From positions 10,541-74,540 of the forward strand of contig JAWKNY010000018.1 in NCBI GenBank assembly GCA_041391485.1: a stretch of DNA of 64,000 nt, written 5' to 3'. Below, one piece after another: positions 47,627-57,354 of this stretch. Numbering within the stretch: position 1 is the stretch's first letter; every line of letters starts with the position of its first letter. The notes beneath the pieces were generated by a model. It saw nothing but the letters and a program-made list of their open reading frames with translations, made no database searches and was not told the DNA's origin. The position numbers were made by a program, and so were the translations under genes. The DNA is from JACKAF01 sp041391485. Lineage in GTDB: Bacteria; Bdellovibrionota; FAC87; UBA2466; JACKAF01.

Positions 47627-48273
47627 ACAACCTAACAGACTTCAAAAAATACAGCGATTCCTGTCTAGAGGCCCTCGCCAAGGAGGTCGAAGCGTTTCCG
47701 TGGGACAACTCTTTCGCTTACGCTCATTGGTTGGCGCAGACCTTTTACTACGTTTCCCACTCCACCCGTCTTCTCGCTCTGGGAGCTTCGAGGTTTCCCG
47801 TTTCAGAAGATGTTTTCCACCAGAGATTTCTTGCTCATGCTGGAGAAGAAAAAAAACACGAGTTTCTCGCGCTTGCCGATCTGAAAACGATGGGAATGGA
47901 AATTGACACCTTGCCGGAGTTTGCCGCCACTCGCTCCTTTTACCAAGTCCAGTATTATTGGATAGAACACGTTAGCCCCAAGGCCTTCTACGGTTACATC
48001 GTAATGCTAGAGGGGCTGGCCGTCGCAAAAGCGCGGTGGATTGAAAACGCTGTTAAGCCCAACTACCAACAAAATGTAACGCGTTTCTTGAAAGTGCACG
48101 CGAACGAAGACCCCGGCCACCTGGACAACGCACACGCGTTTATCTCGAAGCTACCCGAGGTTGAGAAAAAACGTATTCTCTCCAACTTTGAGCAGAGCTT
48201 GCAGCTTTACTCCGCCATGCTTCGCCAATGCCAAGCCGCTGCGCAATCGGGAGCGCTGAAGAAAAGCGCCTAA
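47623..48273 (+). CDS. Haem-oxygenase-like diiron oxidase/oxygenase family protein
   Basis: 216 residues, all alpha. Probable metal ligands lie in LAHAGEEKKHEFLAL and in VHANEDPGHLDNA, with further acidic residues in YYWIEHVSP and YIVMLEGLAVAKARWIE. This matches the haem-oxygenase-like dimetal oxidase superfamily (UndA, SznF and BesC are characterised relatives), which performs C-C or C-N cleavage and N-oxygenation. Its four-base overlap with the acyltransferase suggests it modifies the acyl product. The reaction is unknown. Confidence 0.6.
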   Translation: MNNLTDFKKYSDSCLEALAKEVEAFPWDNSFAYAHWLAQTFYYVSHSTRLLALGASRFPVSEDVFHQRFLAHAGEEKKHEFLALADLKTMGMEIDTLPEFAATRSFYQVQYYWIEHVSPKAFYGYIVMLEGLAVAKARWIENAVKPNYQQNVTRFLKVHANEDPGHLDNAHAFISKLPEVEKKRILSNFEQSLQLYSAMLRQCQAAAQSGALKKSA

Positions 48274-48283
48274 TCTCCCCAAA

Positions 48284-48334
48284 AGGTACGCGGTTACTTT
48301 TGAGGACGGTTTCCTCAAAAGTAACCGCGTACCT
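48284..48334. repeat. Perfect 23-bp inverted repeat (intergenic palindrome)
   Basis: Arms 48284-48306 and 48312-48334 are perfect inverted copies around a five-base loop (CGGTT). The left arm begins AGGTACGCGGTTACTTTTGA. It ends shortly after the diiron oxidase gene and overlaps the -35 region of the next gene. There is no T-run long enough for a classical terminator. A related palindrome lies at 62459. Confidence 0.85.
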
Positions 48335-48352
48335 ACTGAGGAAGGCGTGGGG

Positions 48353-48358
48353 TATAAT
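48353..48358 (+). promoter_or_regulatory. -10 box of a likely leaderless transcript
   Basis: TATAAT lies eight bases before ATG 48367, so transcription should start at about the A of the start codon. The -35 region falls in the right arm of the 48284 palindrome. Confidence 0.5.
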
Positions 48359-48366
48359 AAAACTCC

Positions 48367-49857
48367 ATGGCCCCGGGCGATCGACTCCGACAACTAGATC
48401 CCATCGACGCCGACATACGCGGCGGACGGGGGAAACAAGCGCAGGCCGCGCTGCAACAATGCCTGGCGGAGGGCGTCAACCGAGAGGACTCTGCCGCCTT
48501 TGCCGCCTTGGCGCGCCGGGTAAGTCTCCACACAGAGGCGATTAAGCTTCTCAACCCAATCGTTCGACCCACGGGCAAAGCCGATTACGCCGCAACCGAT
48601 GCGGAAAAGGCGGAGTACGCCGCTAACCTCACCTACATCGGGGCCCACAGCGAAGCGGTCGATCTTCTCACCAAAATAAAGACTGAGAAAACTCCCACCG
48701 CGCTTCTTTACCATGCGTTTGCGTTATTCGCCCAGTGGAACTACACCGATGCGATTCCACTGCTGGAAAAATACGTGGGGCATCCCGAAATTCGTGGTTA
48801 CTGGTCGATCGTCGGCAAAGTAAACCTCGTCGCCGCTTTGGTCTACGAGCGCCACACCCTGAAAGCAGACTTTTTGCTCCGTCAACTTCTGCACAACACG
48901 AGCCTTACGACGTCGACTTTCTTGTACGGAAATTGCCTTGAGCTTGCCGCTCAAAACTTTATCCACCAGAAGCTTTGGACTAAAGCTGAACAATTTTTGA
49001 ATGAGGCCGCGGGAGTCTTATCAGCCACAGGGACATGGTACGACTTCTATGTGCGCAAATGGAAAGCGATCTTGGATCTACTTCGCAAAGGAGAACCGGC
49101 CCTCCCTCTACTCGACGCCGTACGCCTTGAGGCTCGTGAATTACGCCATTGGGAAACAATCCGTGACTGCGATCGCTTTGAAGCTCTGACCATGGAGCGC
49201 GAAGCCCTCCTTCTTAAGCTTCATTTCGGAACCCCTTTTGAAGCGTTTAAAACTCGCCTTCTGGGAGACGCTGCTTGGTACGACGCCGCTAAACTGCCGT
49301 CGGCCTATAGCTGGCAGCTCCAATCGGTACCAGCCGAAAGCGAGTATAGTTTTTTCAATGATCCCGGCAAGACATTCGCAAGTGGTGAACTCATCCACCG
49401 GACTCTGGTAACCCTTTGCTCGGACTTGTACCGACCTTTGCGTGTTGCCACACTCTTCCACGACCTTTTTCCGCAAGAGTATTACAACCCGCGCGTTTCA
49501 CCCAAGCGGGTTCATGAAGCGATACGACGCGTACGGAAATGGCTCAAGGAAGCCAAAACCAATCTGGAAGTCCAGGAATCAGAAGGGCAGTACTGGCTCA
49601 CCAGTGAAGGACCTGCGTGCGTGAATCTGGTGCGCGAAATCGCCCGTACTCAAGAAGACGCTCGCCTTTCGCAACTGCAGGAAGCCTTTGCAGATCAAAG
49701 CTTCTCCGCAAAGCAGGCCGCGGAGATTCTGGGTGTGAGCGCCCGCACGGTGGCACGTCTTCTCGAACAGCCTATCTCAGAAGGACTCATCCAAACGGAA
49801 GGCGAGGGACGCGCCAAACGATACCGCTTCTCTACCAGTACAGCGTCCGCAGCGTAA
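48367..49857 (+). CDS. TPR-like protein with C-terminal winged-helix domains, probable regulator
   Basis: 496 residues. The first 290 are helical repeats of TPR type (YHAFALFAQWNYTDAIPLLEKYV, LELAAQNFIHQKLWTKAEQFLNEAA). Around residues 380-420 a winged helix like that of OmpR- or SARP-type factors is seen (SPKRVHEAIRRVRKWLKEAKTNL, EGQYWLTSEGP). The last 60 residues form another HTH (FSAKQAAEILGVSARTVARLLEQPI, GRAKRYRFS). The layout suggests a DNA-binding regulator with a protein- or ligand-binding TPR part. It converges on the lipoprotein array with a one-base gap. Confidence 0.65.
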   Translation: MAPGDRLRQLDPIDADIRGGRGKQAQAALQQCLAEGVNREDSAAFAALARRVSLHTEAIKLLNPIVRPTGKADYAATDAEKAEYAANLTYIGAHSEAVDLLTKIKTEKTPTALLYHAFALFAQWNYTDAIPLLEKYVGHPEIRGYWSIVGKVNLVAALVYERHTLKADFLLRQLLHNTSLTTSTFLYGNCLELAAQNFIHQKLWTKAEQFLNEAAGVLSATGTWYDFYVRKWKAILDLLRKGEPALPLLDAVRLEARELRHWETIRDCDRFEALTMEREALLLKLHFGTPFEAFKTRLLGDAAWYDAAKLPSAYSWQLQSVPAESEYSFFNDPGKTFASGELIHRTLVTLCSDLYRPLRVATLFHDLFPQEYYNPRVSPKRVHEAIRRVRKWLKEAKTNLEVQESEGQYWLTSEGPACVNLVREIARTQEDARLSQLQEAFADQSFSAKQAAEILGVSARTVARLLEQPISEGLIQTEGEGRAKRYRFSTSTASAA

Positions 49858-49858
49858 A

Positions 49859-52288
49859 CTAATCAGTGAAAAAAGGAAAAAACCACGGGTAGTCTTCCCG
49901 CGGCACACCGGGCTGGCTGTACTCACTGGCCAAGGTATAGGCCATGACGGGCGGGTTGCCAGGATTCCCCGGAACACAATAATACCCACGCGCCTGATCC
50001 TGAATGTCCGAACGTATGGGATAGATGTTGTCCAGCAATTCCACACACCATGAGTTCGCGGGCAAATTCATCGGTAAAATATTTACTGTAGAATTGTATT
50101 CAAAATAGAGGTTGCTCGGCAGGACCTCTAGGTTGATGCGCCAACTCGCATTAATGGAATTCGGTGTACAAAGAAAATCGTAGATAGAGTACCCAAAGTA
50201 CCGAAGATTCGTGCACACGCCGTCCGCTCCCGATGGGCCACTAAACGCATCGTCCAAATACTTGAATGTAACCCCGGGCACGTCGGCGCAGTAGGTTCCC
50301 GGTCCAGCACCAATGCACGAAGAGGTTTCCGGTAGCTGCGGTACGGGATTACCGGTACAACCGTATTCGCTGTTTTTGACCATCCCGCCGGCCCCGAGGC
50401 GATCGGGGTAATGAGTCAAGAGTGGCACCGTTCCGATAAGCCTAGGATCTCTAGCGTTCACCGGTATCCCGTATGTTCCCTCAAGATCGATATTGCTATC
50501 ACAACGTCTGTACTCGTTTTTATAAGCGTCGCTCAAATAAAAGTCGTAACGCGTAATCGTGTACTGCCCCAGAACCGGAACCGTGCGAGCCACTCGGAAG
50601 GCGGCGCCATCCACGGCCCTAAGGGTGCACAGTCCCGCCCCAGAAATTCTAGGCAACTGGGTTAACACCGGAAGACTGAGATCATTTGCCAGTGTGGGGA
50701 CTTGCGTCCTAAGTTCATCGAAACTCAGGTAGCGGCAGAAGCTCCCAGCACCCAAACTCGCATGGAAATAGCGGCCCGCGTGCTTGAAGGGGCCCTCGAC
50801 CGGGGAGCCCAAGGGCACCTTGGGTATCACGGTTGTGGCGTAGTGATAAAATGTACCCTGCTGGAAACCGTCCACAATGGCTACGCGCAGATCGTAAACC
50901 GAATTGGCCGTTGCAGAAAAATCGAGTAAGTAGTTGCGTGCAGAAATGGCTCCTGCAAAAAGGTCCCCACCTGTCAGTACGCGTTCAGCTACCTTAGCCA
51001 CATCCGATCCGTTCAGCGTTTTCCAAACTTCAAGACGAACCATTGGAAGGTTCTCAGTGAGGCTTCCGTTTGCCAAAAGCGTAAAGGCGGCGGTGTGCGC
51101 ACCCGCAGCAAGGCCATTCACTTGCAGCCCTCGGCTCACCACGGTAGGAGTTGTCACGTTACCAACGCGCCAACTTGCGTTCTCTGTTTCATAGCCGGCA
51201 TCGTGCGTGGGATAGTCCCAAGACGCAAGAAACGTCTGAGAGCCTGCTACCCCTTCGTATCGAACGCCCAGAACTTCGAGGACCGCTCTCTGCTGCCAGT
51301 AAACACCAGCACCGAACTCCGAACCTGGCGGAACATGAACGTATACAGAGAATTCCTGAAACTCATTTGGGCTATGAAACTCCTGACGCCGGATCGCCCG
51401 GTGCGCAGGGCCGGCCCATAGATCGGCTACTACTTCGTTATCTAAAGTGTTGTTATCGACCCGCAGGTAGAACGTAACGCTTTTTAACCCTCCCACGGGA
51501 TCCGTATAGATGGGACCTCCAAAAAGACTTCCCCACCCGTCCCCTGCCTCAGCAATTCAACCACGACCACAGGCGCTGGCCCTACCCGTCTGGTGAACGG
51601 GTGAATAGGCCGCGTAAAAAACACGTGCATCCGACTGAGAAACAAGAATCTCAGGACAGTTCGGATCAAAAGGAGAAATAACGGCTGAAACAAGCGTCAA
51701 CGCGGCTCCCGCTCGATCCGCAAGCGCATGACCGACGAACGGTCCGTAGGTGTCGAAATCTTTTAGCCAAGTCCCTAGGTTGGAATCCGCCTTGTGCAAC
51801 ATCTCATGTCCGAGCAGAGCCATCATGCGGGCTTCGGAGTACTGACGCACTATCGGAGAATACAGGTAGATGTTTCCTGACGGACCAAGGGCGGTTTTCC
51901 CAGCAACACTTTCCCCATTGCCGTTTCTCATGAATGCGGCATCTTCCGACGCCTCCAGCCGGTCCATCATCGCCGGAAGCATCCCCTCTAGCGACGAGAC
52001 GCTGGAATGTAGAAAAGCGACAAGGAAGTTGCGCTGCTCAACCGTGAGAGAGGCGACGGAATCGCACAATAGCCTATCGACTCCAGAGGGGCAGACTCCG
52101 TTCGGAACGGTAGCCAGAACGTCGGCATGTTGCCCTTGCCGAAGGGCCGTTACCACAAATTGAAGCCTGGCCATGGCCAGATACGCCGAGTCGGGAACGC
52201 CCGACAGCAGCCCCGACCCGTCTCGTAGGGACATCGTACAGGCACTCAAAGTGCCTAGCAGACAAAGATAGATCAGACGCGATCTCAC
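49859..52288 (-). CDS. Array lipoprotein A (HEMLH zincin-like), frameshifted
   Basis: GTG 52288 overlaps the stop of gene B (GTGA). Signal RLIYLCLLGTLSAC, lipidated Cys17. The shared N-terminal motif VCPSGVDRLLC is at about 65-75, and the zincin-like motif GHEMLHKADSNLGTW has HEMLH at 161-165. After SACGRG near residue 240 the frame shifts (near 51560) and continues IAEAGDGWGS, then GLKSVTFYLRVDN and NEVVADLW, which align with genes C and D. The mid part is beta-sandwich-like. The C-terminal third has FCRYLSFDELR and GAGLCTLRAVDG, followed by Cys pairs. Type I member: zinc site complete. Family not recognised. Confidence 0.7.
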
Positions 52289-54669
52289 GGGTTTCTCCTC
52301 GGTACATAGAACGGTTCGAACCAATACGTCCGCCCGCCGGCTAATGCTAACCGGTAACGAAGCTGTGCATTGGCGTTGGCGGTGCAAAGAAAATACCGAC
52401 CGTACAACGGTGAATTGTGGTCGGGAATTTCTGTGCAGTAATGCTCTTCTGGCAACTGCAAAGGTGTGTACACGGCAAACCAGTTTTGCATCCAGCTATA
52501 CTCGTGACCGATTTTGCCGCAGAAACGGTAGTAGCGGCCGTAGTACAGTGAGCCAATGCCCCCACCACTCGGCGGAGAATTGTACATCGTAAAGCAGCCT
52601 GCCGGAATAGTTCCCCCGGAGAGCACGTCAACAAATTCGCTACTGGGACCACATAAAACGCTTTGCTCGTTCGGGATCGTCTGGCAATGGTTTGCCGAAC
52701 CGAAAGCTGGATATTCCTGACAGCGGCCGGTGTTTGCAATTCCACGCGGGAATCGCAGAAGCGGGAGCGAAGCCGTAAAGGGATCCGCAAACTCATCATT
52801 TAGGTCAAGCGCGGGATCGAGGTGCAAAGCATAAGTCTCGCAATATTGCCCCTGTCCCAGATCTCGAAAGTACCCAACCTGAAGATCGTTGAGTCGTTTT
52901 CGGAACGCTTTCCCGGGATGGGTCGTGTCGCAAAGTCCCCCATCATACAAAAACGGAAGTTGGTTGCGCTGAACGACCGAGGGATCCGCAGGCTCCTTCT
53001 CGCGCACAAACCGAAACTCAGCGGAATCGACGTACCTACAATAAGTTCCGTTCGCAACATTCGCCGTAAAGTACATCCAGTTGGAGCTCGTCACTGAAAA
53101 ACGAAAGTCCCAGAGCCCACTGCCCGTATCTGATTGGCTCCAAGTGGAAGTGTCAGGGATCACAGCAATAGCGTGGAGACGCACCTTGACAGAATCGCCC
53201 CGTCCCTCTTCGTTTAAGTACGACAGCTCAAACTGGGTAACACTCCCTCTTAAGGGAAGAAGCACAGTGAGTATTTCGTTTTTGCCCGAGAACTCGTCAA
53301 TGCGCACAATCCGTGTATCCGACTGCGAGGCGTCATACGCGGTTCTGATACGCAATACCTCGCCGTTCAAAAACTCTGCGGAAGAGTCAAAAGAAACGAA
53401 CACAGCAAGCTTCGCGGCGCCTTGAAAGGATTCCGACGAGGCCGAAAAGAGCGAGGAGGTCTCTACAACGTTCCATTCCATTGCACGCTCGTTACTGAGC
53501 GACACTCCTCCAAACTCTGAGCCGTAGCCTCCAACTGTCGAATCGATGTGGTTGGGATACACCGCAAAGCCACCAAGAACACCCTCAAGGAGCGTCCCCA
53601 GATAAAACACCCGCAGCGCTGCGGAAATACGCCGCACCCGAAAACTCAACTTCGAATGGTTCGCCTGAAGGTCAAAATAGAGTCCGAATTTCTTGTACTG
53701 CAGGTTCTCAAACTCGGAGTGTTTGACCACTCGGCTTGCAATCACGCTATTTGTAAGCGAATCGAACACATCAATCGCAACCACCGCGGAATCCATTTCT
53801 GTCCCTGCCAGAGTGCGATCGATCGCTAAACTAAAGTTTGCCTGATACAGTCCACGTCCTGCCCCTTCAAATTTCGGTCCGAGCGTGGCACTTCCTATTT
53901 CCCAAGCGCGCGCACAAGTCGCCACGTCGGTGCCCCCCACCTGCTCCTCCAAACTGCGTTCCGATCCGTAGAAGACCCAGGAATGAGATTGGGGAGAGGT
54001 CAATTCCGGGCAATCATTGAGCTGGCGATAGACCTGAAGCAGCCAGCCGATCCCAAGGAGGCGGCTGTAGTCTTTCCCTAAAAACAAAGAGTAGTAGGTG
54101 TAGTTGTGAACGTAGTCCTGAGAAAGCGGATAGCCATTGGAGGAAAAGGCGGAATTAGGCTTCACTTTATTAAAAGCGCGCTGCGCGAGAAGTACGATGA
54201 GTTCCTGAGCGCTGATCTGCTCCAAACGATCGTCTCGGATCTGAATCGCTCCGCCGGGGCCATACTCGGTTTGCGCATTAAGCTCTTGGCCCTGCTCATC
54301 GACGAGCGAGTGGCTTACGAGTTCGAAGAGGTGCTCATTGTCGCGAAGGAGCAACGCATCCAGAGCATCCGAGGACGCTAGGAGATGGCTTCGCAAGAAT
54401 ATCACTTCAGGTTCACTTAGATTTGCAATGGCCTGACAGTACCGAGTCGAGACACCGGAAGGGCAAACGTTGTTTTCTAAACGAAACAACACGTCGGTCG
54501 GGAGATTCTGCAAAACCAAACGCATTTGCTCCGTTTTGGATCGAAGCAGGGAGAGCAAGGGGTCCCCGCCGCCATACCCACTCGCGTTTCCGAAAGTTTT
54601 GAATTTGAGACAAGCGGGCGCCGAAGCCAAAACACCGGCAAGAAAAATGGCTTTCAAAAAGAATCGCAA
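52285..54669 (-). CDS. Array lipoprotein B (site-less type II member)
   Basis: 794 residues from TTG 54669, preceded by GGGGGACG. Signal FLAGVLASAPAC, Cys20, then KFKTFGNASGYGGG, a phrase shared only with gene E. It keeps VCPSGVSTRYC at about 69-78, but the zincin site is replaced: LLAQRAFNKVKPNSAF aligns with LITHELLHKAESNL of gene D, giving QRAFN at 163-167 for HExxH. The later parts are homologous to the other members (TYCRYVDSAEFRF, LYDGGLC). It is expected to be catalytically dead. It is the first gene of a two-gene unit with A. Confidence 0.7.
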   Translation of the reverse strand: MRFFLKAIFLAGVLASAPACLKFKTFGNASGYGGGDPLLSLLRSKTEQMRLVLQNLPTDVLFRLENNVCPSGVSTRYCQAIANLSEPEVIFLRSHLLASSDALDALLLRDNEHLFELVSHSLVDEQGQELNAQTEYGPGGAIQIRDDRLEQISAQELIVLLAQRAFNKVKPNSAFSSNGYPLSQDYVHNYTYYSLFLGKDYSRLLGIGWLLQVYRQLNDCPELTSPQSHSWVFYGSERSLEEQVGGTDVATCARAWEIGSATLGPKFEGAGRGLYQANFSLAIDRTLAGTEMDSAVVAIDVFDSLTNSVIASRVVKHSEFENLQYKKFGLYFDLQANHSKLSFRVRRISAALRVFYLGTLLEGVLGGFAVYPNHIDSTVGGYGSEFGGVSLSNERAMEWNVVETSSLFSASSESFQGAAKLAVFVSFDSSAEFLNGEVLRIRTAYDASQSDTRIVRIDEFSGKNEILTVLLPLRGSVTQFELSYLNEEGRGDSVKVRLHAIAVIPDTSTWSQSDTGSGLWDFRFSVTSSNWMYFTANVANGTYCRYVDSAEFRFVREKEPADPSVVQRNQLPFLYDGGLCDTTHPGKAFRKRLNDLQVGYFRDLGQGQYCETYALHLDPALDLNDEFADPFTASLPLLRFPRGIANTGRCQEYPAFGSANHCQTIPNEQSVLCGPSSEFVDVLSGGTIPAGCFTMYNSPPSGGGIGSLYYGRYYRFCGKIGHEYSWMQNWFAVYTPLQLPEEHYCTEIPDHNSPLYGRYFLCTANANAQLRYRLALAGGRTYWFEPFYVPRRNP

Positions 54670-54680
54670 ACGTCCCCCAA
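54665..54680 (-). promoter_or_regulatory. Conserved 5' element with TTG start, gene B
   Basis: On the minus strand TTGGGGGACGTTTGCG ends in the TTG start codon plus CG. The same 16 bases occur at 62242-62257 ahead of gene E. The GGGGGA is the likely ribosome site. The identity fixes both starts at TTG. Confidence 0.6.
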
Positions 54681-54746
54681 AATCGATGCGCTGAGAATCC
54701 CCTAAAATGCAGGTAAAGGCTCGGAACTAATATGGAATCTACCTAT

Positions 54747-54776
54747 ATTATACGCCGCGCCACGCCGAGGGCACAA
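54747..54776 (-). promoter_or_regulatory. Candidate sigma70 promoter of the B-A unit
   Basis: On the minus strand TTGTGC (54776-54771) and TATAAT (54752-54747) are 18 bases apart. The promoter lies in the 205-base gap between genes C and B, which is otherwise without visible features apart from the conserved start element. Confidence 0.6.
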
Positions 54777-54874
54777 CCGTTAGGATCCTCACAGGGCGGG
54801 CACCTAAGTTTCGACAATCCCAAGGCTTTTGAGGTCGAAAAACGCGTTTTAATGAGCTGTCATTTGGATAGGCA

Positions 54875-57352
54875 CTAGTAGGTGAAAAAACTGCGGTGCC
54901 ACAGTTCGGTTCCGTCGAGCGAAAAGCTCAGCTGGTAGTCCTGGGTGGTGCAGAGGTACGCCCGCGCCTCACTCCGGGATGTGAGAGCTATGCGCGGATC
55001 CACAAACTCCACGCAGTGTTTTTGTTCGGGCAAATCCAGCGGTTGAACGGCAAGAGCAACCTGGGGTGGCATCCAGGAGGCCATAAAATCAGGAAGGTTG
55101 AGCTGCCAACTTGCCCCCATATCCACATTGGAACAAAGGTAGCTGCCACTTGACTCATTAAAATGCCGGAGCAACGTACAGTGCGGAAACTCCGCAAGCG
55201 CCGGGGGCGAAGCGGACTGCACATGGATCAGATTCACACCCGGGTCAGCGGAACAGACCTTTGAAGGAAGGGTAGCGCTGGCGGAAGGCGTGCCGGTCGG
55301 CGGTTCGATCGTCGCACACCGTTCGGCGGGAGGGGGCTCCGGGACCGGCTCGCCCGTGCAATACACTCCCGGCTTTTCCACCTGGCCCTTCACGCGCATC
55401 GGGAAAAATTGTATCGCTGGTATATCCTGCTCCGCTCTGGGATCCCGCGGCGGAAAGTTCGTAAGTCCGTAAGGCACCAGATCAAAAACACTGTTGCAGC
55501 TGCTAAATTCGCCCGAGGTATTCAGTGAACGGTAAGCACGACGCGCATGCTGATAGAAAGGAGAGTATAAGCCATCAGCGCCTAAAATTGTCGATCCGTA
55601 CGCTTTGAAAAATGTAGTGGTCTGCGGAATGAGTCGACACAACCCTCCACCGACCATGGCCGGTAGCTCGGCGACTTCGGGCATGGCGGACGCTTCCTGA
55701 ACAGACGGGTTGAGTAGACGCAACTCATCAAAGGTCAGATAACGGCAGAAGCTTCCTTGAGCTGGGTTTCCCTGGTAATAGCGCCCATCAAACTTAAACG
55801 GCCCAGCTATGGGGGCACCCAGGGTTCCGGAATTCACGACCGCTACCGACACCTGGCTGTGGGCGCTAATCGCTCCCAAGAGTCGCACGCGCAAGTCATA
55901 CATCTTATTAGCCTCAGGGACGAACGACAGCTTAAAGACTTTCAGCTCCGATGCCCCTCCACGGCTGAGTTCAATACCGCTAATCTCTCTCATCGCTACG
56001 CGCGCGACATCATACTCGCCGGCGTAGTCCGGCAGCACCACATGCTCCCAAATTTCTAGCGCGATCAAAGGAGTAGAAGTTGGAACGTTGTCGGGCGTAC
56101 CGGTGAGTGTGTAATAAACATCCTGGCGTACCGCGGGCAGATCCGTAAGGTTCAAACCAAACTTCACGTACGTAGTCCCGGCGTTAAATGCTAGGGAATC
56201 AGCTTCCAAAGCGCCCGCGATGGTAGTGGACGGGCGCACCGCGGCCGCAATAAGGCGCGGATAGTCCCAATCCGCTGTGAACGTTCGCGAACCCGCAACG
56301 CCCTCAAGTTTCACCCCGAGGTATTCCAGTCTGGAGTTGCGTTTCCAATCCACTGTAAAATCCACCACGGCCGCAAGAGGGAAATCTACCGGGACCACAA
56401 AACTCTGGTATGTATTGGCCCTAGTGAAATCCGATCGCCGAATGGGAACGTAGGACAGCGTTCTTCCGTCCCCCTGCACTCTCAGTTCCGCAATTACTCC
56501 GTCATCGAGTGCAATCGAGTCAATTTTCAGATAGAAGTTCGCAAAGTGAAGTCCCGTTCGGAGTTTGAGCGATCTCCCGTAGGTGAATCGTCCAGCAGCG
56601 TCGGGGGCACTACCGACCCAAGACCTTCCGCACTCGCCTAACTTTCCCGTTTGGTGCGACGGGGCGTGGGCCGCGTAAAACACGCGATCGGTGGGTTGCG
56701 ACGCCAGAATTTCCGGACAGCCCGTCTCCATGGGAAAGAGTGTTGAGGATAAAACCGCAAGGGCGCTTCCGGCGTGAGCCCCCAGCTCAGTGCCCGAAGC
56801 AAAAGGGCCGTAGCTACTATTGTCGTCCAGCCAGTCTGAGAGAAGAGAGGGCGACTTATAAAGCATCTCATGCACAATGAGCGCCATAAGGCGCGGAACC
56901 GAATAGCTCCTAAGCTCCGGCGCAAAGAGATAAATAGCGCCGTGAGGCCCACGGGCTGTCCGCGATGGCCGCACACCACGCACGCCAGACATAAAACCGG
57001 CGTCCATGTTGAGTTCGAGCCGGCTTGGCTTTTCCTGCGCAAAGGTCCGAAGTCCCGGCAAGGCAGACATCACAAACTGCGTCAGGTATTCCCGCTGCGC
57101 AGAGGACAAATCGCTGTTCATGGAACAAAGAAGTGAATCGACTCCCGCGGGGCACCGCCCTCCCGGAACCGTACCGAGCATTTCTGAGCCGGATCCACTT
57201 TCCAGGGCGGCAGCAACCTGGTCGATGCGCGCAAGAGCCAAAGCCATGTTGGCATCCAAGTCGGCGTAGCCGTCGCGCTTTGACACCAGCGTGCAATTGC
57301 AGAGCAGCACAAGTAACGCGCCTTTGATTCCTATGTTAATTACTGTTCTCAT
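54875..57352 (-). CDS. Array lipoprotein C (HEMLY variant)
   Basis: 825 residues. Signal INIGIKGALLVLLCNC, Cys20. The shared motif is RCPAGVDSLLC at about 67-76. At the zincin site it reads LIVHEMLYKSPSLL: HEMLY at 161-165, so the second zinc His is Tyr and activity is doubtful. The middle has YPRLIAAAVRPS after a beta-sandwich segment, and the C-terminal third has GSFCRYLTFDELR and GGGLCRLIPQ. It ends SFFTY, like gene D (SFYTY). It starts two bases after the stop of D. Confidence 0.7.
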   Translation of the reverse strand: MRTVINIGIKGALLVLLCNCTLVSKRDGYADLDANMALALARIDQVAAALESGSGSEMLGTVPGGRCPAGVDSLLCSMNSDLSSAQREYLTQFVMSALPGLRTFAQEKPSRLELNMDAGFMSGVRGVRPSRTARGPHGAIYLFAPELRSYSVPRLMALIVHEMLYKSPSLLSDWLDDNSSYGPFASGTELGAHAGSALAVLSSTLFPMETGCPEILASQPTDRVFYAAHAPSHQTGKLGECGRSWVGSAPDAAGRFTYGRSLKLRTGLHFANFYLKIDSIALDDGVIAELRVQGDGRTLSYVPIRRSDFTRANTYQSFVVPVDFPLAAVVDFTVDWKRNSRLEYLGVKLEGVAGSRTFTADWDYPRLIAAAVRPSTTIAGALEADSLAFNAGTTYVKFGLNLTDLPAVRQDVYYTLTGTPDNVPTSTPLIALEIWEHVVLPDYAGEYDVARVAMREISGIELSRGGASELKVFKLSFVPEANKMYDLRVRLLGAISAHSQVSVAVVNSGTLGAPIAGPFKFDGRYYQGNPAQGSFCRYLTFDELRLLNPSVQEASAMPEVAELPAMVGGGLCRLIPQTTTFFKAYGSTILGADGLYSPFYQHARRAYRSLNTSGEFSSCNSVFDLVPYGLTNFPPRDPRAEQDIPAIQFFPMRVKGQVEKPGVYCTGEPVPEPPPAERCATIEPPTGTPSASATLPSKVCSADPGVNLIHVQSASPPALAEFPHCTLLRHFNESSGSYLCSNVDMGASWQLNLPDFMASWMPPQVALAVQPLDLPEQKHCVEFVDPRIALTSRSEARAYLCTTQDYQLSFSLDGTELWHRSFFTY

Positions 57353-57354
57353 TG

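Noticed and set aside
52313..52322. GGTTCGAACC resembling a tRNA T-loop
   Set aside because: It is coding sequence for WFEPF near the end of array gene B, and no acceptor or anticodon stem surrounds it.
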